From the NCBI GenBank assembly GCA_009668205.1, contig WJYM01000008.1:62001-126000 (forward strand): 64,000 nt of DNA, read 5' to 3'. This DNA comes from Enterobacteriaceae bacterium RIT691 (GTDB lineage: Bacteria; Pseudomonadota; Gammaproteobacteria; Enterobacterales; Enterobacteriaceae). Within the stretch, counting starts at the first letter, position 1, and each line of letters opens with the position of its first letter. The notes beneath the pieces were generated by a model that was not told the origin of the DNA, did not search any database, and worked only from the letters and a program-made list of their open reading frames with translations. Below are positions 29,316 through 37,244 of this stretch, one piece after another. Position numbers and translations under genes: made by a program.

Positions 29316-29896
29316 GAAGCAATCCTTTCCAGCAGTGATTTTAATGGCTGATCTTTATCTTGTTTCTCTTCTTTACCCACAGCTTCAGCGGTTTTTGGCG
29401 CAAAAAGATGAGAATAGCTGGTGCTTTCCGTCGTCGCCGCCGGCTCTGGTTTTCGGGCAACGGGCTGAGGCGCAGGCGGAGCCGCGATAACGCGTGGCGT
29501 CGGCGGTTGAATAGCCGGCGTCGGTTGCACAGCAGGCTGCTGAATCGACGCTTGAGGCGCGGCGTGTTCCACGGCAGGCGGTGTCATTTGCGTCGAAACA
29601 CTCTGCATAATGGACGTGGCTGCACGAGGCTCCTGCGCAGGCGCATCACGCATGGCGGGCTGCACCGGTGGTTCATGCGAGACAAAGGCATCGGCAGCAA
29701 CAGGTTGCGGTACAACCTGTGATACCGAACCGCCAATCGCCAGGGAAGACGCTTCATCAGTGGAAGGGGACAATTGTTCAAGGATCGACCAATCCCCACG
29801 CTCATGCGCGGTCGTTTGAGTAGACAGATCCTTAAAGTCGAGATTTTGCGTACGTGTTTTGTCCTTAAACCGCTGCAAATCATCATACTGGTTCAT
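29306..29896 (-). CDS. bcsO: BcsO-like proline-rich cellulose accessory protein
   Basis: 196 residues from the ATG at 29896, which has GGGG 5 bases upstream; an earlier in-frame ATG at 29959 has no clear ribosome site. The N-terminal ~30 residues (MNQYDDLQRFKDKTRTQ) are charged. The middle (about residues 60-165) is rich in Pro, Gln, Ala and Val with runs such as QPTPAIQPPTPR. The C-terminus ends in a short helix-like PLKSLLERIA. There is no signal peptide, so it is cytosolic. Proline-rich BcsO is known from bcsD-containing enterobacterial operons, where it is encoded just before bcsQ as here. The name rests on composition and position, since the sequence has low complexity. It overlaps bcsQ by 10 bases. 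Confidence 0.75.
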   Translation of the reverse strand: MNQYDDLQRFKDKTRTQNLDFKDLSTQTTAHERGDWSILEQLSPSTDEASSLAIGGSVSQVVPQPVAADAFVSHEPPVQPAMRDAPAQEPRAATSIMQSVSTQMTPPAVEHAAPQASIQQPAVQPTPAIQPPTPRVIAAPPAPQPVARKPEPAATTESTSYSHLFAPKTAEAVGKEEKQDKDQPLKSLLERIASCR

Positions 29897-30328
29897 AGTA
29901 ACCCCATGATTTACAAAATATAATTCTACTACCCTGCTGTTTATGGCATATCCGTTCATTTACAGCATAGTGTATTTTGTTTGAATGCGAGTACTTACCT
30001 TATCAATGCGTTAATTCCCCAACGTAACTATTAAGCAGGGATTCAATGTTAAATAAGAGTAAGTGTAGTAAGCGCAATATTTCCATAGTTCTGTTACCGC
30101 GCCTACCTTTTTTTATTGTCAAAAGCGACTCAGACCTTTCTGCCTTAAATTTCACTTATCATCAAGAGAACACGCTTCCCGGAACAATCCAGACAACACA
30201 TAAATGTGATGAATAGCAAATTTTAACACTATTCGTTTGTGCATGCTTTACTTGCTGGAAATTTCAATACATCTATTGAAATTTTTAGTTACAAGTTATC
30301 AATTAAGATCCCCAAACGCTTTGGGAAT
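29897..30328 (-). promoter_or_regulatory. AT-rich upstream region of the second cellulose operon
   Basis: About 430 bases without a gene between bcsO and the dpp terminator, visibly more AT-rich than the flanking genes. It must contain the promoter for bcsOQABCDZ on the minus strand. No consensus -35/-10 pair was convincing. A perfect palindrome lies at 30259-30284 (listed apart). The AT-richness would suit H-NS silencing and activation by a biofilm regulator, but no specific site was recognised. Confidence 0.5.
30259..30284. repeat. Perfect 11-bp inverted repeat upstream of the second bcs operon
   Basis: Arms 30259-30269 and 30274-30284 are exact inverted copies with a 4-base spacer (CATC). 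Two more T follow on the plus strand. The stem is almost all A/T, so it is a weak RNA hairpin but a good candidate for a dimeric regulator's operator. It lies about 360 bases upstream of bcsO. Confidence 0.6.
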
Positions 30329-30355
30329 AAAAAAACCGGAGCGCCAGGCTCCGGT
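30329..30355 (-). terminator. Intrinsic terminator of the dpp operon
   Basis: On the minus strand a perfect 8-bp stem (30348-30355 with 30335-30342, loop of 5) is followed by a run of seven T. It lies 23 bases beyond the dppF stop. Confidence 0.92.
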
Positions 30356-30378
30356 TCTGTTTATGAACTGGCCGAAAA

Positions 30379-31392
30379 TCAGCTCAGCGGCTTCTCGCCA
30401 TTCTCGTCCTGATCGACCGCGAAGCAGGCCACCAGCTGGCCGCCGTACTCCTTCAGCTGCGGCTGCAATTGCGTGCACGGACCGAAACGACGGCGGCAGC
30501 GGGCATTGAACGCACAGCCAGGAGGCGGATTCAGCGGGCTTGGCAATTCGCCGGTGAGCTTAATGCGCTCGCGGCGGTCGTCCGGGTTCAGGCGTGGTGT
30601 TGCAGAGAGCAGGGCCTGAGTGTACGGATGACGCGGATTATTAAAGATCTGATCTTTGGTCCCCTTCTCGACACAGCGGCCCAGGTACATCACCATCACT
30701 TCATCAGCAATGTGCTCGACCACCGACAGGTCGTGAGAGATGAAGACATACGACAGCCCCATGTCCTGCTGCAAATCCATCATCAGGTTTAACACCTGCG
30801 CGCGCACGGAAACGTCCAGCGCGGAAACCGGTTCGTCCGCAATCACCACGTCCGGGTCGAGCATCAGGCCGCGGGCAATCGCGATACGCTGGCGCTGACC
30901 GCCGGAGAACATATGCGGATAGCGGTCGTAGTGCTCGGTCTTCAGGCCCACTTTCGCCATCATCTCCAACACTTTTTCCCGGCGTTCTGCTTTGCTCAGC
31001 GTGGTGTTGATCTGCAGCGGTTCTTCCAGGATCTGACTCACCTTCTTACGCGGATTCAGGGAACCGTAAGGGTTCTGGAACACAATCTGGATTTTCTGGC
31101 GACGCAGCTTCTGCGAATGCGGATCGTGCTTGAGCAGATCCTGGCCCTGATAATAGAGCTCACCGCCGCTTGGCGTTTCAATCATCGTCAGCAGTCGGCC
31201 CAGCGTGGATTTCCCACAGCCGGACTCGCCGACCACCGCCAGCGTTTTACCGCGTTCCAGCGTGAAGGACACGCCGTCCAGCGCTTTGACCAGGCGCTCC
31301 GGGGCGAAAATCCCCTTCTTCACCGGATAGTGTTTTTTCAGGTCGATCGCGTGCAGCAGTGGCTGCTGCGAGGTGGCCTCGTGCGTACTCAT
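30379..31392 (-). CDS. dppF: DppF, dipeptide ABC transporter ATPase
   Basis: 337 residues (E. coli 334). It is a cytoplasmic ATPase of the peptide/nickel uptake family. Walker [10 protein letters not shown], signature [13 protein letters not shown] and Walker [12 protein letters not shown] are all present. The C-terminal region has the cysteine-rich oligopeptide-transporter extension ([17 protein letters not shown]). It pairs with DppD to power import of di- and tripeptides and of haem or aminolevulinate, as known for the E. coli system. The start overlaps the dppD stop (ATGA). It is the last gene of the operon. Confidence 0.97.
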   Translation of the reverse strand: MSTHEATSQQPLLHAIDLKKHYPVKKGIFAPERLVKALDGVSFTLERGKTLAVVGESGCGKSTLGRLLTMIETPSGGELYYQGQDLLKHDPHSQKLRRQKIQIVFQNPYGSLNPRKKVSQILEEPLQINTTLSKAERREKVLEMMAKVGLKTEHYDRYPHMFSGGQRQRIAIARGLMLDPDVVIADEPVSALDVSVRAQVLNLMMDLQQDMGLSYVFISHDLSVVEHIADEVMVMYLGRCVEKGTKDQIFNNPRHPYTQALLSATPRLNPDDRRERIKLTGELPSPLNPPPGCAFNARCRRRFGPCTQLQPQLKEYGGQLVACFAVDQDENGEKPLS

Positions 31393-32372
31393 AGTGTCGG
31401 CCTCCCGGCATCATCGAGGGGGTAATGGCATTTGGACTGACGGCCGCCATCAACGGCATTCAGGCCGGGTTCTTCACTGCGGCATTTGTCCGTGGCATAC
31501 GGGCAGCGCGGGTTCAGCAGACAGCCGTTCGGGCGGTCATATTTCCCCGGTACCACGCCCGGCAGCGATGCCAGACGTGCTTTATCCTGGGCAAACTCCG
31601 GCAGCGCACGCAGCAGCGCCTGGGTATACGGGTGACGCGGCGCGCGGAAAATGTCGTGCGCGTCACCGGTTTCAACCACCTGACCGGCGTACATCACGAT
31701 AATTTTGTGCGCCGCTTCCGCCACCAGCGCCAGATCGTGCGTAATCAGCACCAGCGCCATGTTCTCTTTCTGCTGCAATTCCAGCAGCAGTTCGATGATC
31801 TGCGCCTGAATGGTCACATCCAGCGCCGTCGTCGGTTCATCGGCAATCAACAGCTTCGGTCGACAGGCAATCGCCATTGCAATCATCACGCGCTGGCTCA
31901 TCCCACCGGAGAGCTGATGCGGATACACGTCCAGGCGCGACGCCGGGTCAGGAATACCAACCAGGTTCAGCAGGTCAATGGCACGCTGACGACGAGTTTT
32001 CTTGTTGCCGCCCTGATGCACCTTAATCGCTTCCATAATCTGGAAACCGACGGTGTAGCACGGGTTCAGGCTGGTCATCGGATCCTGGAAAATCATTGCC
32101 ACTTCCGCGCCCACCAGCTGGCGGCGTTCTTTCTCGGAAATGCGCTTCAGGTCGCGACCGTTAAACTCCAGCTTTTCCGCCATCACGCGGCCCGGGTAAT
32201 CAATCAGCCCCATAATCGCCAGCGAGCTGACGGATTTACCGGAACCGGATTCCCCAACAATCCCAACCACTTCGCCCTGCTTTACGCTGTAACTGATGCG
32301 ATCCACTGCGCGAAACGGGGTGCCTTCGTCACCGAAGTGCACCGATAATTTATCTACATTTAATAACGCCAT
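31389..32372 (-). CDS. dppD: DppD, dipeptide ABC transporter ATPase
   Basis: 327 residues, as in E. coli. Walker [10 protein letters not shown], signature [14 protein letters not shown] and Walker [13 protein letters not shown] are intact, and the C-terminal cysteine cluster ([16 protein letters not shown]) of this transporter subfamily is present. It forms the ATPase pair with DppF below the DppBC channel. It follows dppC by 10 bases and overlaps dppF by 4. Confidence 0.97.
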   Translation of the reverse strand: MALLNVDKLSVHFGDEGTPFRAVDRISYSVKQGEVVGIVGESGSGKSVSSLAIMGLIDYPGRVMAEKLEFNGRDLKRISEKERRQLVGAEVAMIFQDPMTSLNPCYTVGFQIMEAIKVHQGGNKKTRRQRAIDLLNLVGIPDPASRLDVYPHQLSGGMSQRVMIAMAIACRPKLLIADEPTTALDVTIQAQIIELLLELQQKENMALVLITHDLALVAEAAHKIIVMYAGQVVETGDAHDIFRAPRHPYTQALLRALPEFAQDKARLASLPGVVPGKYDRPNGCLLNPRCPYATDKCRSEEPGLNAVDGGRQSKCHYPLDDAGRPTL

Positions 32373-32382
32373 CTCGTGCCTC

Positions 32383-33282
32383 TTACTGCTTCAGTTTTGG
32401 ATCCAGCGCGTCACGCAGACCGTCGCCCATCAGGTTGAATGCCAGCACCGTCAGCAGGATAGCGAGACCCGGGAAGGTCACGACCCACCAGGCGCTCTGC
32501 GCGAACTGCAACACGTCGGAGAGCATGGTGCCCCACTCCGGTGTTGGCGGCTGCGCACCCATGCCAAGGAAGCCAAGAGCGGCCATATCGAGAATGGCGT
32601 TAGAGAAACCAAGCGACGCCTGAACAATCAGTGGCGCAAGGCAGTTAGGGAAGATATTGACGAACATCTGGCGCATTGCACCCGCCCCCGCCACGCGAGA
32701 AGCAATCACGTAATCGCGGTTCACTTCCACCAGCACCGCGGCACGCGTTAAGCGCACATAGTGCGGAAGGGCGACGAACGTTAGCGCCAGAGCGGCGTTA
32801 CCAATCGACGGACCGAAAATCGCCACCAGTACCAGCGCCAGCAGCAGGCTTGGCAGGGCCAGCATGATGTCGACGATACGCATAATGATGTTATCGACGA
32901 TACCGCCGAAGTAGCCAGCGACCAGACCGAGAACAACCCCCAGCACTAGCGACAGCACCACCACCAGACAGCCGACCAGCAGCGACAGGCGCGCGCCGTA
33001 CATCAGACGCGAAAGCACATCACGGCCCACATCGTCAGTACCAAACAGGTGCGCCAGGCTACCGCCGTCCTGCCAGAATGGCGGTACCAGCAGCGAATCG
33101 CGGAACTGATCGGCCGGGTTATACGGTGCCAGCCAGTTGGCGAAGATAGCGATGAACATCACCACCACCACGTACACCAGCCCAACAACCGCGCCTTTGT
33201 TACGTTTAAAATAGTGCCAGAACTCCTGCAACGGGGTCATGGGCACCGGTGCAGCAATTTTATTTTCAGTGACTTGTGACAT
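32383..33282 (-). CDS. dppC: DppC, dipeptide ABC transporter permease
   Basis: 299 residues (E. coli 300). It is an inner-membrane permease with an N-terminal cytosolic segment and about six helices. The EAA loop region reads [25 protein letters not shown], where DppD/F dock. It forms the channel with DppB. It starts 9 bases after dppB. Confidence 0.97.
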   Translation of the reverse strand: MSQVTENKIAAPVPMTPLQEFWHYFKRNKGAVVGLVYVVVVMFIAIFANWLAPYNPADQFRDSLLVPPFWQDGGSLAHLFGTDDVGRDVLSRLMYGARLSLLVGCLVVVLSLVLGVVLGLVAGYFGGIVDNIIMRIVDIMLALPSLLLALVLVAIFGPSIGNAALALTFVALPHYVRLTRAAVLVEVNRDYVIASRVAGAGAMRQMFVNIFPNCLAPLIVQASLGFSNAILDMAALGFLGMGAQPPTPEWGTMLSDVLQFAQSAWWVVTFPGLAILLTVLAFNLMGDGLRDALDPKLKQ

Positions 33283-33291
33283 GATGGCCCC

Positions 33292-34311
33292 TTACTTCTT
33301 ATGACGAATACGCGGGTTCACCACGCCGTAAAGCAGGTCGACCAGCAGGTTGACGAGGATAATCATCGTCGCCACCAGCAGCACCCCACCCTGCACCACC
33401 GGATAGTCACGGCGCTGCAGTGCATCGATCAGCCAGCGCCCAAGGCCCGGCCAGGAGAAGATAGTTTCGGTCAGGATAGCCCCCGCCAGCAGCGTGCCCA
33501 CCTGCAAACCAATGACCGTCACCACCGGCAGCATCGCGTTACGCAGCGCATGCACAATGATGACGCGCATACGGGTCAGGCCTTTCGCACGCGCGGTGCG
33601 GATGTAGTCTTCGCCCAGCACTTCCAGCATCGCCGAACGGGTCATACGCACAATCACCGCCAGTGGAATGGTGCCAAGCACGACCGCAGGCAGCACCATG
33701 TGCGCCAGGGCATCGAGGAAGTCACCCTGCTCACCCCAAATGGCAGTATCAATCAGCATGAAACCGGTCAGTGGCTGGCTGTCGTCAAGGAATATCGAAT
33801 CGCTGATACGCCCGGACACCGGTGCCAGGTTCAGCTGCACCGACACCAGCATGATAAGCATCATGCCCCACCAGAAAATCGGCATCGAGTAACCGGTCAA
33901 CGCCAGACCCACCGCGGTGTGATCGAAGATGGAACCGCGTTTAACGGCAGCCAGCACGCCCACAGGGATCCCTACGGCGACGGCAAAAATCATGGCGCAA
34001 ACGCCGAGTTCCAGCGTCGCTTTAAAGCGCGGCACGAACTCCGTCCACACCGGCAGACGGCTCTTCAGCGAAATACCCAAATCGCCGTGAAGAACGCCCC
34101 AGACATAGTTGACATACTGCTGCCACAGCGGCTTATCCAGACCTAAAGCGGCCAGAAGCTGCGCGTGACGCTCAGGAGAAATACCACGCTCGCCTGCCAT
34201 GATCAGCACCGGATCACCGGGGATCATATGAACAAAGGCAAACGTGAGGAGGGTGATACCGATAAAGGTCGGGATAACTAATCCCAAACGTCGGAGGATG
34301 AACTGCAACAT
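33292..34311 (-). CDS. dppB: DppB, dipeptide ABC transporter permease
   Basis: 339 residues, as in E. coli. It has the typical first helix of the family (MLQFILRRLGLVIPTFIGITLLTF) and an EAA loop (RTARAKGLTRMRVIIVHALRNAMLP). It forms the membrane channel with DppC. A 159-base gap with a REP pair and a stem-loop separates it from dppA; such gaps let the binding protein be made in excess over the channel. Confidence 0.97.
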   Translation of the reverse strand: MLQFILRRLGLVIPTFIGITLLTFAFVHMIPGDPVLIMAGERGISPERHAQLLAALGLDKPLWQQYVNYVWGVLHGDLGISLKSRLPVWTEFVPRFKATLELGVCAMIFAVAVGIPVGVLAAVKRGSIFDHTAVGLALTGYSMPIFWWGMMLIMLVSVQLNLAPVSGRISDSIFLDDSQPLTGFMLIDTAIWGEQGDFLDALAHMVLPAVVLGTIPLAVIVRMTRSAMLEVLGEDYIRTARAKGLTRMRVIIVHALRNAMLPVVTVIGLQVGTLLAGAILTETIFSWPGLGRWLIDALQRRDYPVVQGGVLLVATMIILVNLLVDLLYGVVNPRIRHKK

Positions 34312-34370
34312 AACACGTACTCTCTCTAAAGACGTTCAGCCTGGAACTGCTCGTCTGTATTGCTCACAAC

Positions 34371-34438
34371 TGCCGGGTGGCGCTGCCGCTTACCCGGCCT
34401 ACTTGTGTAGGCCCGCGCAAGCACAGCGCCGCCGGGCA
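34371..34438. repeat. REP pair (BIME) between dppA and dppB
   Basis: Two inverted REP units, 34371-34402 (TGCCGGGTGGCGCTGCCG start) and 34407-34438 (ending GCGCCGCCGGGCA), are joined by a 4-base TTGT. This is a classic bacterial interspersed mosaic element. In this position it can stabilise the dppA message against 3' exonucleases. Confidence 0.9.
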
Positions 34439-34439
34439 T

Positions 34440-34460
34440 AAGGGCACGTGAGTGCCCCTT
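34440..34460 (-). terminator. Stem-loop after dppA, probable attenuator
   Basis: A 6-bp GC-rich stem (34442-34447 with 34452-34457, loop GTGA) lies just beyond the dppA stop and before the REP pair. It has no long U-run on the minus strand, so partial termination or message protection is more likely than full termination. Confidence 0.55.
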
Positions 34461-34470
34461 ACATTTTTAA

Positions 34471-36078
34471 TTATTCGACAGAGACGTTTTCGAAGTGGTG
34501 TTTGCCCAACGGATCAACCACATAGCCTTTGACTTCTTTACGCACTGGCTCGTAAACGGTGGAGTGAGCGATGATCAGCGCCGGAGCCTGGTCATGCATC
34601 ACTACCTGAGCCTGTTTGTACAGTTCAATACGCTTGTTGTGGTCGTCGGTTGCGCGAGCCGGCTGAATCAGATCTTCAAACGGCTTGTAGCACCAGCGAG
34701 AGTAGTTAGAACCGTCTTTCGCCGCGGCGCAGCTGAACAGGGTCGCGAAGAAGTTATCCGGATCCCCATTGTCGCCGGTCCAGCCCATCATCACAGACTG
34801 GTGCTCGCCCGCTTTGGCACGCTTCAGGTACTCGCCCCACTCGTAGGTCACGATGTTGGCTTTCACGCCCACTTTCGCCCAGTCAGCCTGAATCATCTCA
34901 GCCATACGGCGAGCGTTCGGGTTGTATGGACGCTGAACTGGCATTGCCCACAGATCGATAGTGAAACCGTCAGCATGGCCTGCTTCTTTCAGCAGCGCTT
35001 TGGCTTTCTCTGGATCGTAGGTGTAGTCCTTAACGTCGTCGTTATAGCCCCACATGGTTGGCGGGATCAGGTTTTTCGCGGCCACGCCTGCGCCCTGATA
35101 AACGGCTTTGATGATCGCTTCTTTGTTCACCGCATAGGTCAGCGCCTGACGCACTTTCACTTCATCCAGCGGCTTCTTCTCGGTGTTGAAGGAGAGATAA
35201 CCCACGTTCAGGCCAGCCTGAGACAGCAGGTTGATGTTTTTGTCTTCCTTCATACGAGCGATGTCAGCCGGGTTCGGGTACGGCATGACCTGACACTCGT
35301 TTTTCTGCAGCTTGGCGTAACGCACGGATGCATCAGGCGTAATGGAGAAGACCAGACGATCGATCTGTGGCTTGGTGCCCCAGTAGCCCGGGAACGCTTT
35401 GTACAGAATACGGGAGTCTTTCTGGTACTGCAGCAGCTGGAACGGACCGGTACCGATTGGGTTCAGGTCAATTTTCTCCGGCGTGCCGGCTTTCAGCATG
35501 TTGTCAGCATATTCTTTGGACAGAATGGACGCGAAGTCCATCGCCAGATCCGCGAGGAACGGAGACTCAGGGCGAGTCAGCACGAACTGAACGGTGTTAT
35601 CGTCCACTTTCTTCACTTCGCTGATCAGGTCCGGCAGACCCATGCCTTCAAAGTATTCGTAGCTGCCGCCAGACACTTTATGGAACGGGTTTTTGTCGTT
35701 CTTCTGACGATCGAAGGAGAACACGATGTCGTCCGCGTTCATGTCACGCGTTGGTTTGAAATCTTTGTTGTCCTGCCACTTCACGCCCTGACGCAGGTGG
35801 AAAGTGTAGGTTTTGCCGTCTGGACTGACGTCCCACTTCTCAGCCAGGCCCGGAACGATTTCTGTGGTGCCCGTTTTGAATTCAACCAAACGGTTATAGA
35901 TAGGCACGGAGCTCGCATCATACGTCGTACCAGAGGTGAATAGCTGTGGGTTAAAGCCTTCCGGCGAGCCTTCAGAACAGTAAACCAGGGTTTTGGCCTG
36001 CACGCTTGCCGCCACGGTCAGAGCCACGAGGCTAAGACCAAGCTTCAGCATCCCTGACTTTTTCAAGGAAATACTCAT
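34471..36078 (-). CDS. dppA: DppA, periplasmic dipeptide-binding protein
   Basis: 535 residues, as in E. coli. A signal peptide (MSISLKKSGMLKLGLSLVALTVAASVQA) precedes the mature start KTLVYCSEGSPEGFNPQ. It is a cluster C solute-binding protein that captures dipeptides, delivers them to DppBC and serves in peptide chemotaxis through Tap where that receptor exists. It is the first and normally best expressed gene of dppABCDF. The start has TGGAGCAG upstream. The leader carries a C/A-rich GcvB-type target (listed apart). Confidence 0.98.
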   Translation of the reverse strand: MSISLKKSGMLKLGLSLVALTVAASVQAKTLVYCSEGSPEGFNPQLFTSGTTYDASSVPIYNRLVEFKTGTTEIVPGLAEKWDVSPDGKTYTFHLRQGVKWQDNKDFKPTRDMNADDIVFSFDRQKNDKNPFHKVSGGSYEYFEGMGLPDLISEVKKVDDNTVQFVLTRPESPFLADLAMDFASILSKEYADNMLKAGTPEKIDLNPIGTGPFQLLQYQKDSRILYKAFPGYWGTKPQIDRLVFSITPDASVRYAKLQKNECQVMPYPNPADIARMKEDKNINLLSQAGLNVGYLSFNTEKKPLDEVKVRQALTYAVNKEAIIKAVYQGAGVAAKNLIPPTMWGYNDDVKDYTYDPEKAKALLKEAGHADGFTIDLWAMPVQRPYNPNARRMAEMIQADWAKVGVKANIVTYEWGEYLKRAKAGEHQSVMMGWTGDNGDPDNFFATLFSCAAAKDGSNYSRWCYKPFEDLIQPARATDDHNKRIELYKQAQVVMHDQAPALIIAHSTVYEPVRKEVKGYVVDPLGKHHFENVSVE

Positions 36079-36100
36079 TATTCTGCTCCAAATGTGATGT

Positions 36101-36120
36101 TTATTGTTTGTTGTGTTTTG
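36101..36120 (-). promoter_or_regulatory. C/A-rich leader element of dppA (GcvB-type target)
   Basis: About 25 bases before the dppA start, the message contains CAAAACACAACAAACAATAA. Such ACA-rich stretches in dppA are base-paired by the G/U-rich region of the small RNA GcvB in E. coli and Salmonella, which blocks ribosome entry. The target is seen; the GcvB gene is outside this window. Confidence 0.7.
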
Positions 36121-36239
36121 TTCTTCCGCCAGGCCTTTATTTGTTTTTTACCCGGTCTGGTCGGTAGTGCCCGAAGGCGTTAAAAGGGTTGGAGAATCCT
36201 TTCAGAAGAGCGTCTGAGTTGCAGCGCAGATTCTCCCTG

Positions 36240-36269
36240 AAATGCCCCTCATGCCCTACAATCTGTCAA
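36240..36269 (-). promoter_or_regulatory. Putative dppA promoter
   Basis: On the minus strand a consensus TTGACA (-35) lies at 36264-36269, with a weak -10 (GCATTT) at 36240-36245 after 18 bases. This would give a leader of about 150 bases, close to the long leader known for E. coli dppA. The rest of 36270-36634 shows no clear element. Confidence 0.45.
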
Positions 36270-36634
36270 CAGAATGTGAAAACGTCAATACAGCCAACCG
36301 GGATTTACATCAGGGGTGAGAATCCGCAAACAAAGATTAAAAAAACTTCAGGGGCAGGTTTTCAGCAGGGAAATTTATGCTACGCGCGTTACACCAGCAC
36401 AATCGTCTTCACACTTTGCAATAACCAGTGATTAACAATTGTGCGAAATGACGAAAATTTCTTGCAGTATGGCGAATATCTGAGCGGTTAATAGCGTGAA
36501 CGTTAAAACGCACAGGTGAAAATGCTGAGCTTATTCATAAGTAACGCAGGATCGGAACTAAGCAAACATAAAAAAATACAATGGAATATGTCACAAAACA
36601 GTGAACAGAAGGTGAGAAGTGGGGTGAGTGAGGG

Positions 36635-37070
36635 GTTTTTACATCATGAGGCACTCTCGCCCGGCGGCACTTCGTTTGCACGGGCCTACAAAAGCCACCA
36701 ATTCGTAGGTCGGGTAAGGCAAAGCCGCCACCCGACACAAACGCCTGACGAAACTAAACCTGCTTTAAGAGCGAAAAAGGATTTTTGCATCATCAGGCGC
36801 TCTCGCCCGGCGGCACTTCGTTTGTACGGGCCTACAAAAGCCACTGATTCGTAGGTCGGGTAAGGCAAAGCCGCCACCCGACATAAACTCCAGACGAAAA
36901 AAACCTGCTTTAAGAGCGAAAAAGGATTTTTACATCATCAGGCGCTCTCGCCCGGCGGCACTCCGTTTGCACGGGCCTACAAAAGCTACTGATTCGTAGG
37001 TCGGGTAAGGCAAAGCCGCCACCCGACACAAACGCCAGACGAAAAAAAACCTGCTTTAAAAGCAGGTTTT
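36635..37070. repeat. Three-unit tandem array of REP pairs, period 145-146 bases
   Basis: Units at 36635-36780, 36781-36925 and 36926-37070 are near-identical. Each holds one REP (GCCCGGCGGCACTTCG...CGGGCCTAC), a short spacer, the inverted partner (GTAGGTCGGGTAAGGC...GCCACCCGAC), and then ACCTGCTTTAA. In the third unit that last piece is the left half of the tRNA terminator; in units 1 and 2 it has decayed (AGAGCGAAAAAGG). The array lies between the dpp promoter and the tRNA-Pro gene and has no protein-coding potential worth calling. Confidence 0.93.
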
Positions 37071-37071
37071 T
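37042..37071 (-). terminator. Terminator of the tRNA-Pro gene
   Basis: A palindromic stem (AACCTGCTTT paired with AAAGCAGGTT) is followed on the minus strand by a run of T. It lies just beyond the CCA end of the tRNA. T residues on the plus side make it potentially bidirectional. Confidence 0.85.
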
Positions 37072-37077
37072 CGAATG

Positions 37078-37154
37078 TGGTCGGCGAGAGAGGATTCGAA
37101 CCTCCGACCCACTGGTCCCAAACCAGTTGCGCTACCAAGCTGCGCTACTCGCCG
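37078..37154 (-). tRNA. tRNA-Pro, anticodon UGG
   Basis: 77 bases with encoded CCA. The minus-strand sequence folds as a full cloverleaf: acceptor CGGCGAG/CTCGCCG, D arm GCGC...GCGC, anticodon stem ACTGG/CCAGT with loop TTTGGGA, T arm GGAGG-TTCGAAT-CCTCT. The anticodon is UGG, which reads CCA and other CCN proline codons. It lies between dppA and eptB, where E. coli K-12 has proK, which has anticodon CGG. The sequence here matches the E. coli proM type instead. Confidence 0.97.
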
Positions 37155-37244
37155 AATGCGGAGCGCATCTTACTGCTGTGATGCTACCCCGTCAATCCCT
37201 TTTCGCCAAAAGTCAGGCCGATCGGCGAGAAACTCGCCAGACCG

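Noticed and set aside
18349-29896. Second bcs operon as a recent horizontal island
   Set aside because: No integrase, transposon end, direct repeats or tRNA junction borders it, and by eye its coding composition resembles its neighbours. Older gain or lineage-specific retention is equally possible.
30201-30222. CRP site (AAATGTGATGAATAGCAAATTT) upstream of the second bcs operon
   Set aside because: Only the left half TGTGA matches; the right half GCAAA is too far from TCACA to call.
34495-35943. 482-codon plus-strand open frame opposite dppA
   Set aside because: Antisense to a gene identical in length to E. coli DppA; no domain visible.
36516-36854. 112-codon open frame across the REP array
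   Set aside because: Its sequence is made of translated REP units and repeats with the array period; no ribosome site or homology.
36635-37070. Possible CRISPR array
   Set aside because: Units are about 145 bases and repeat along their full length without unique spacers. They are REP pairs, and no cas gene is present.
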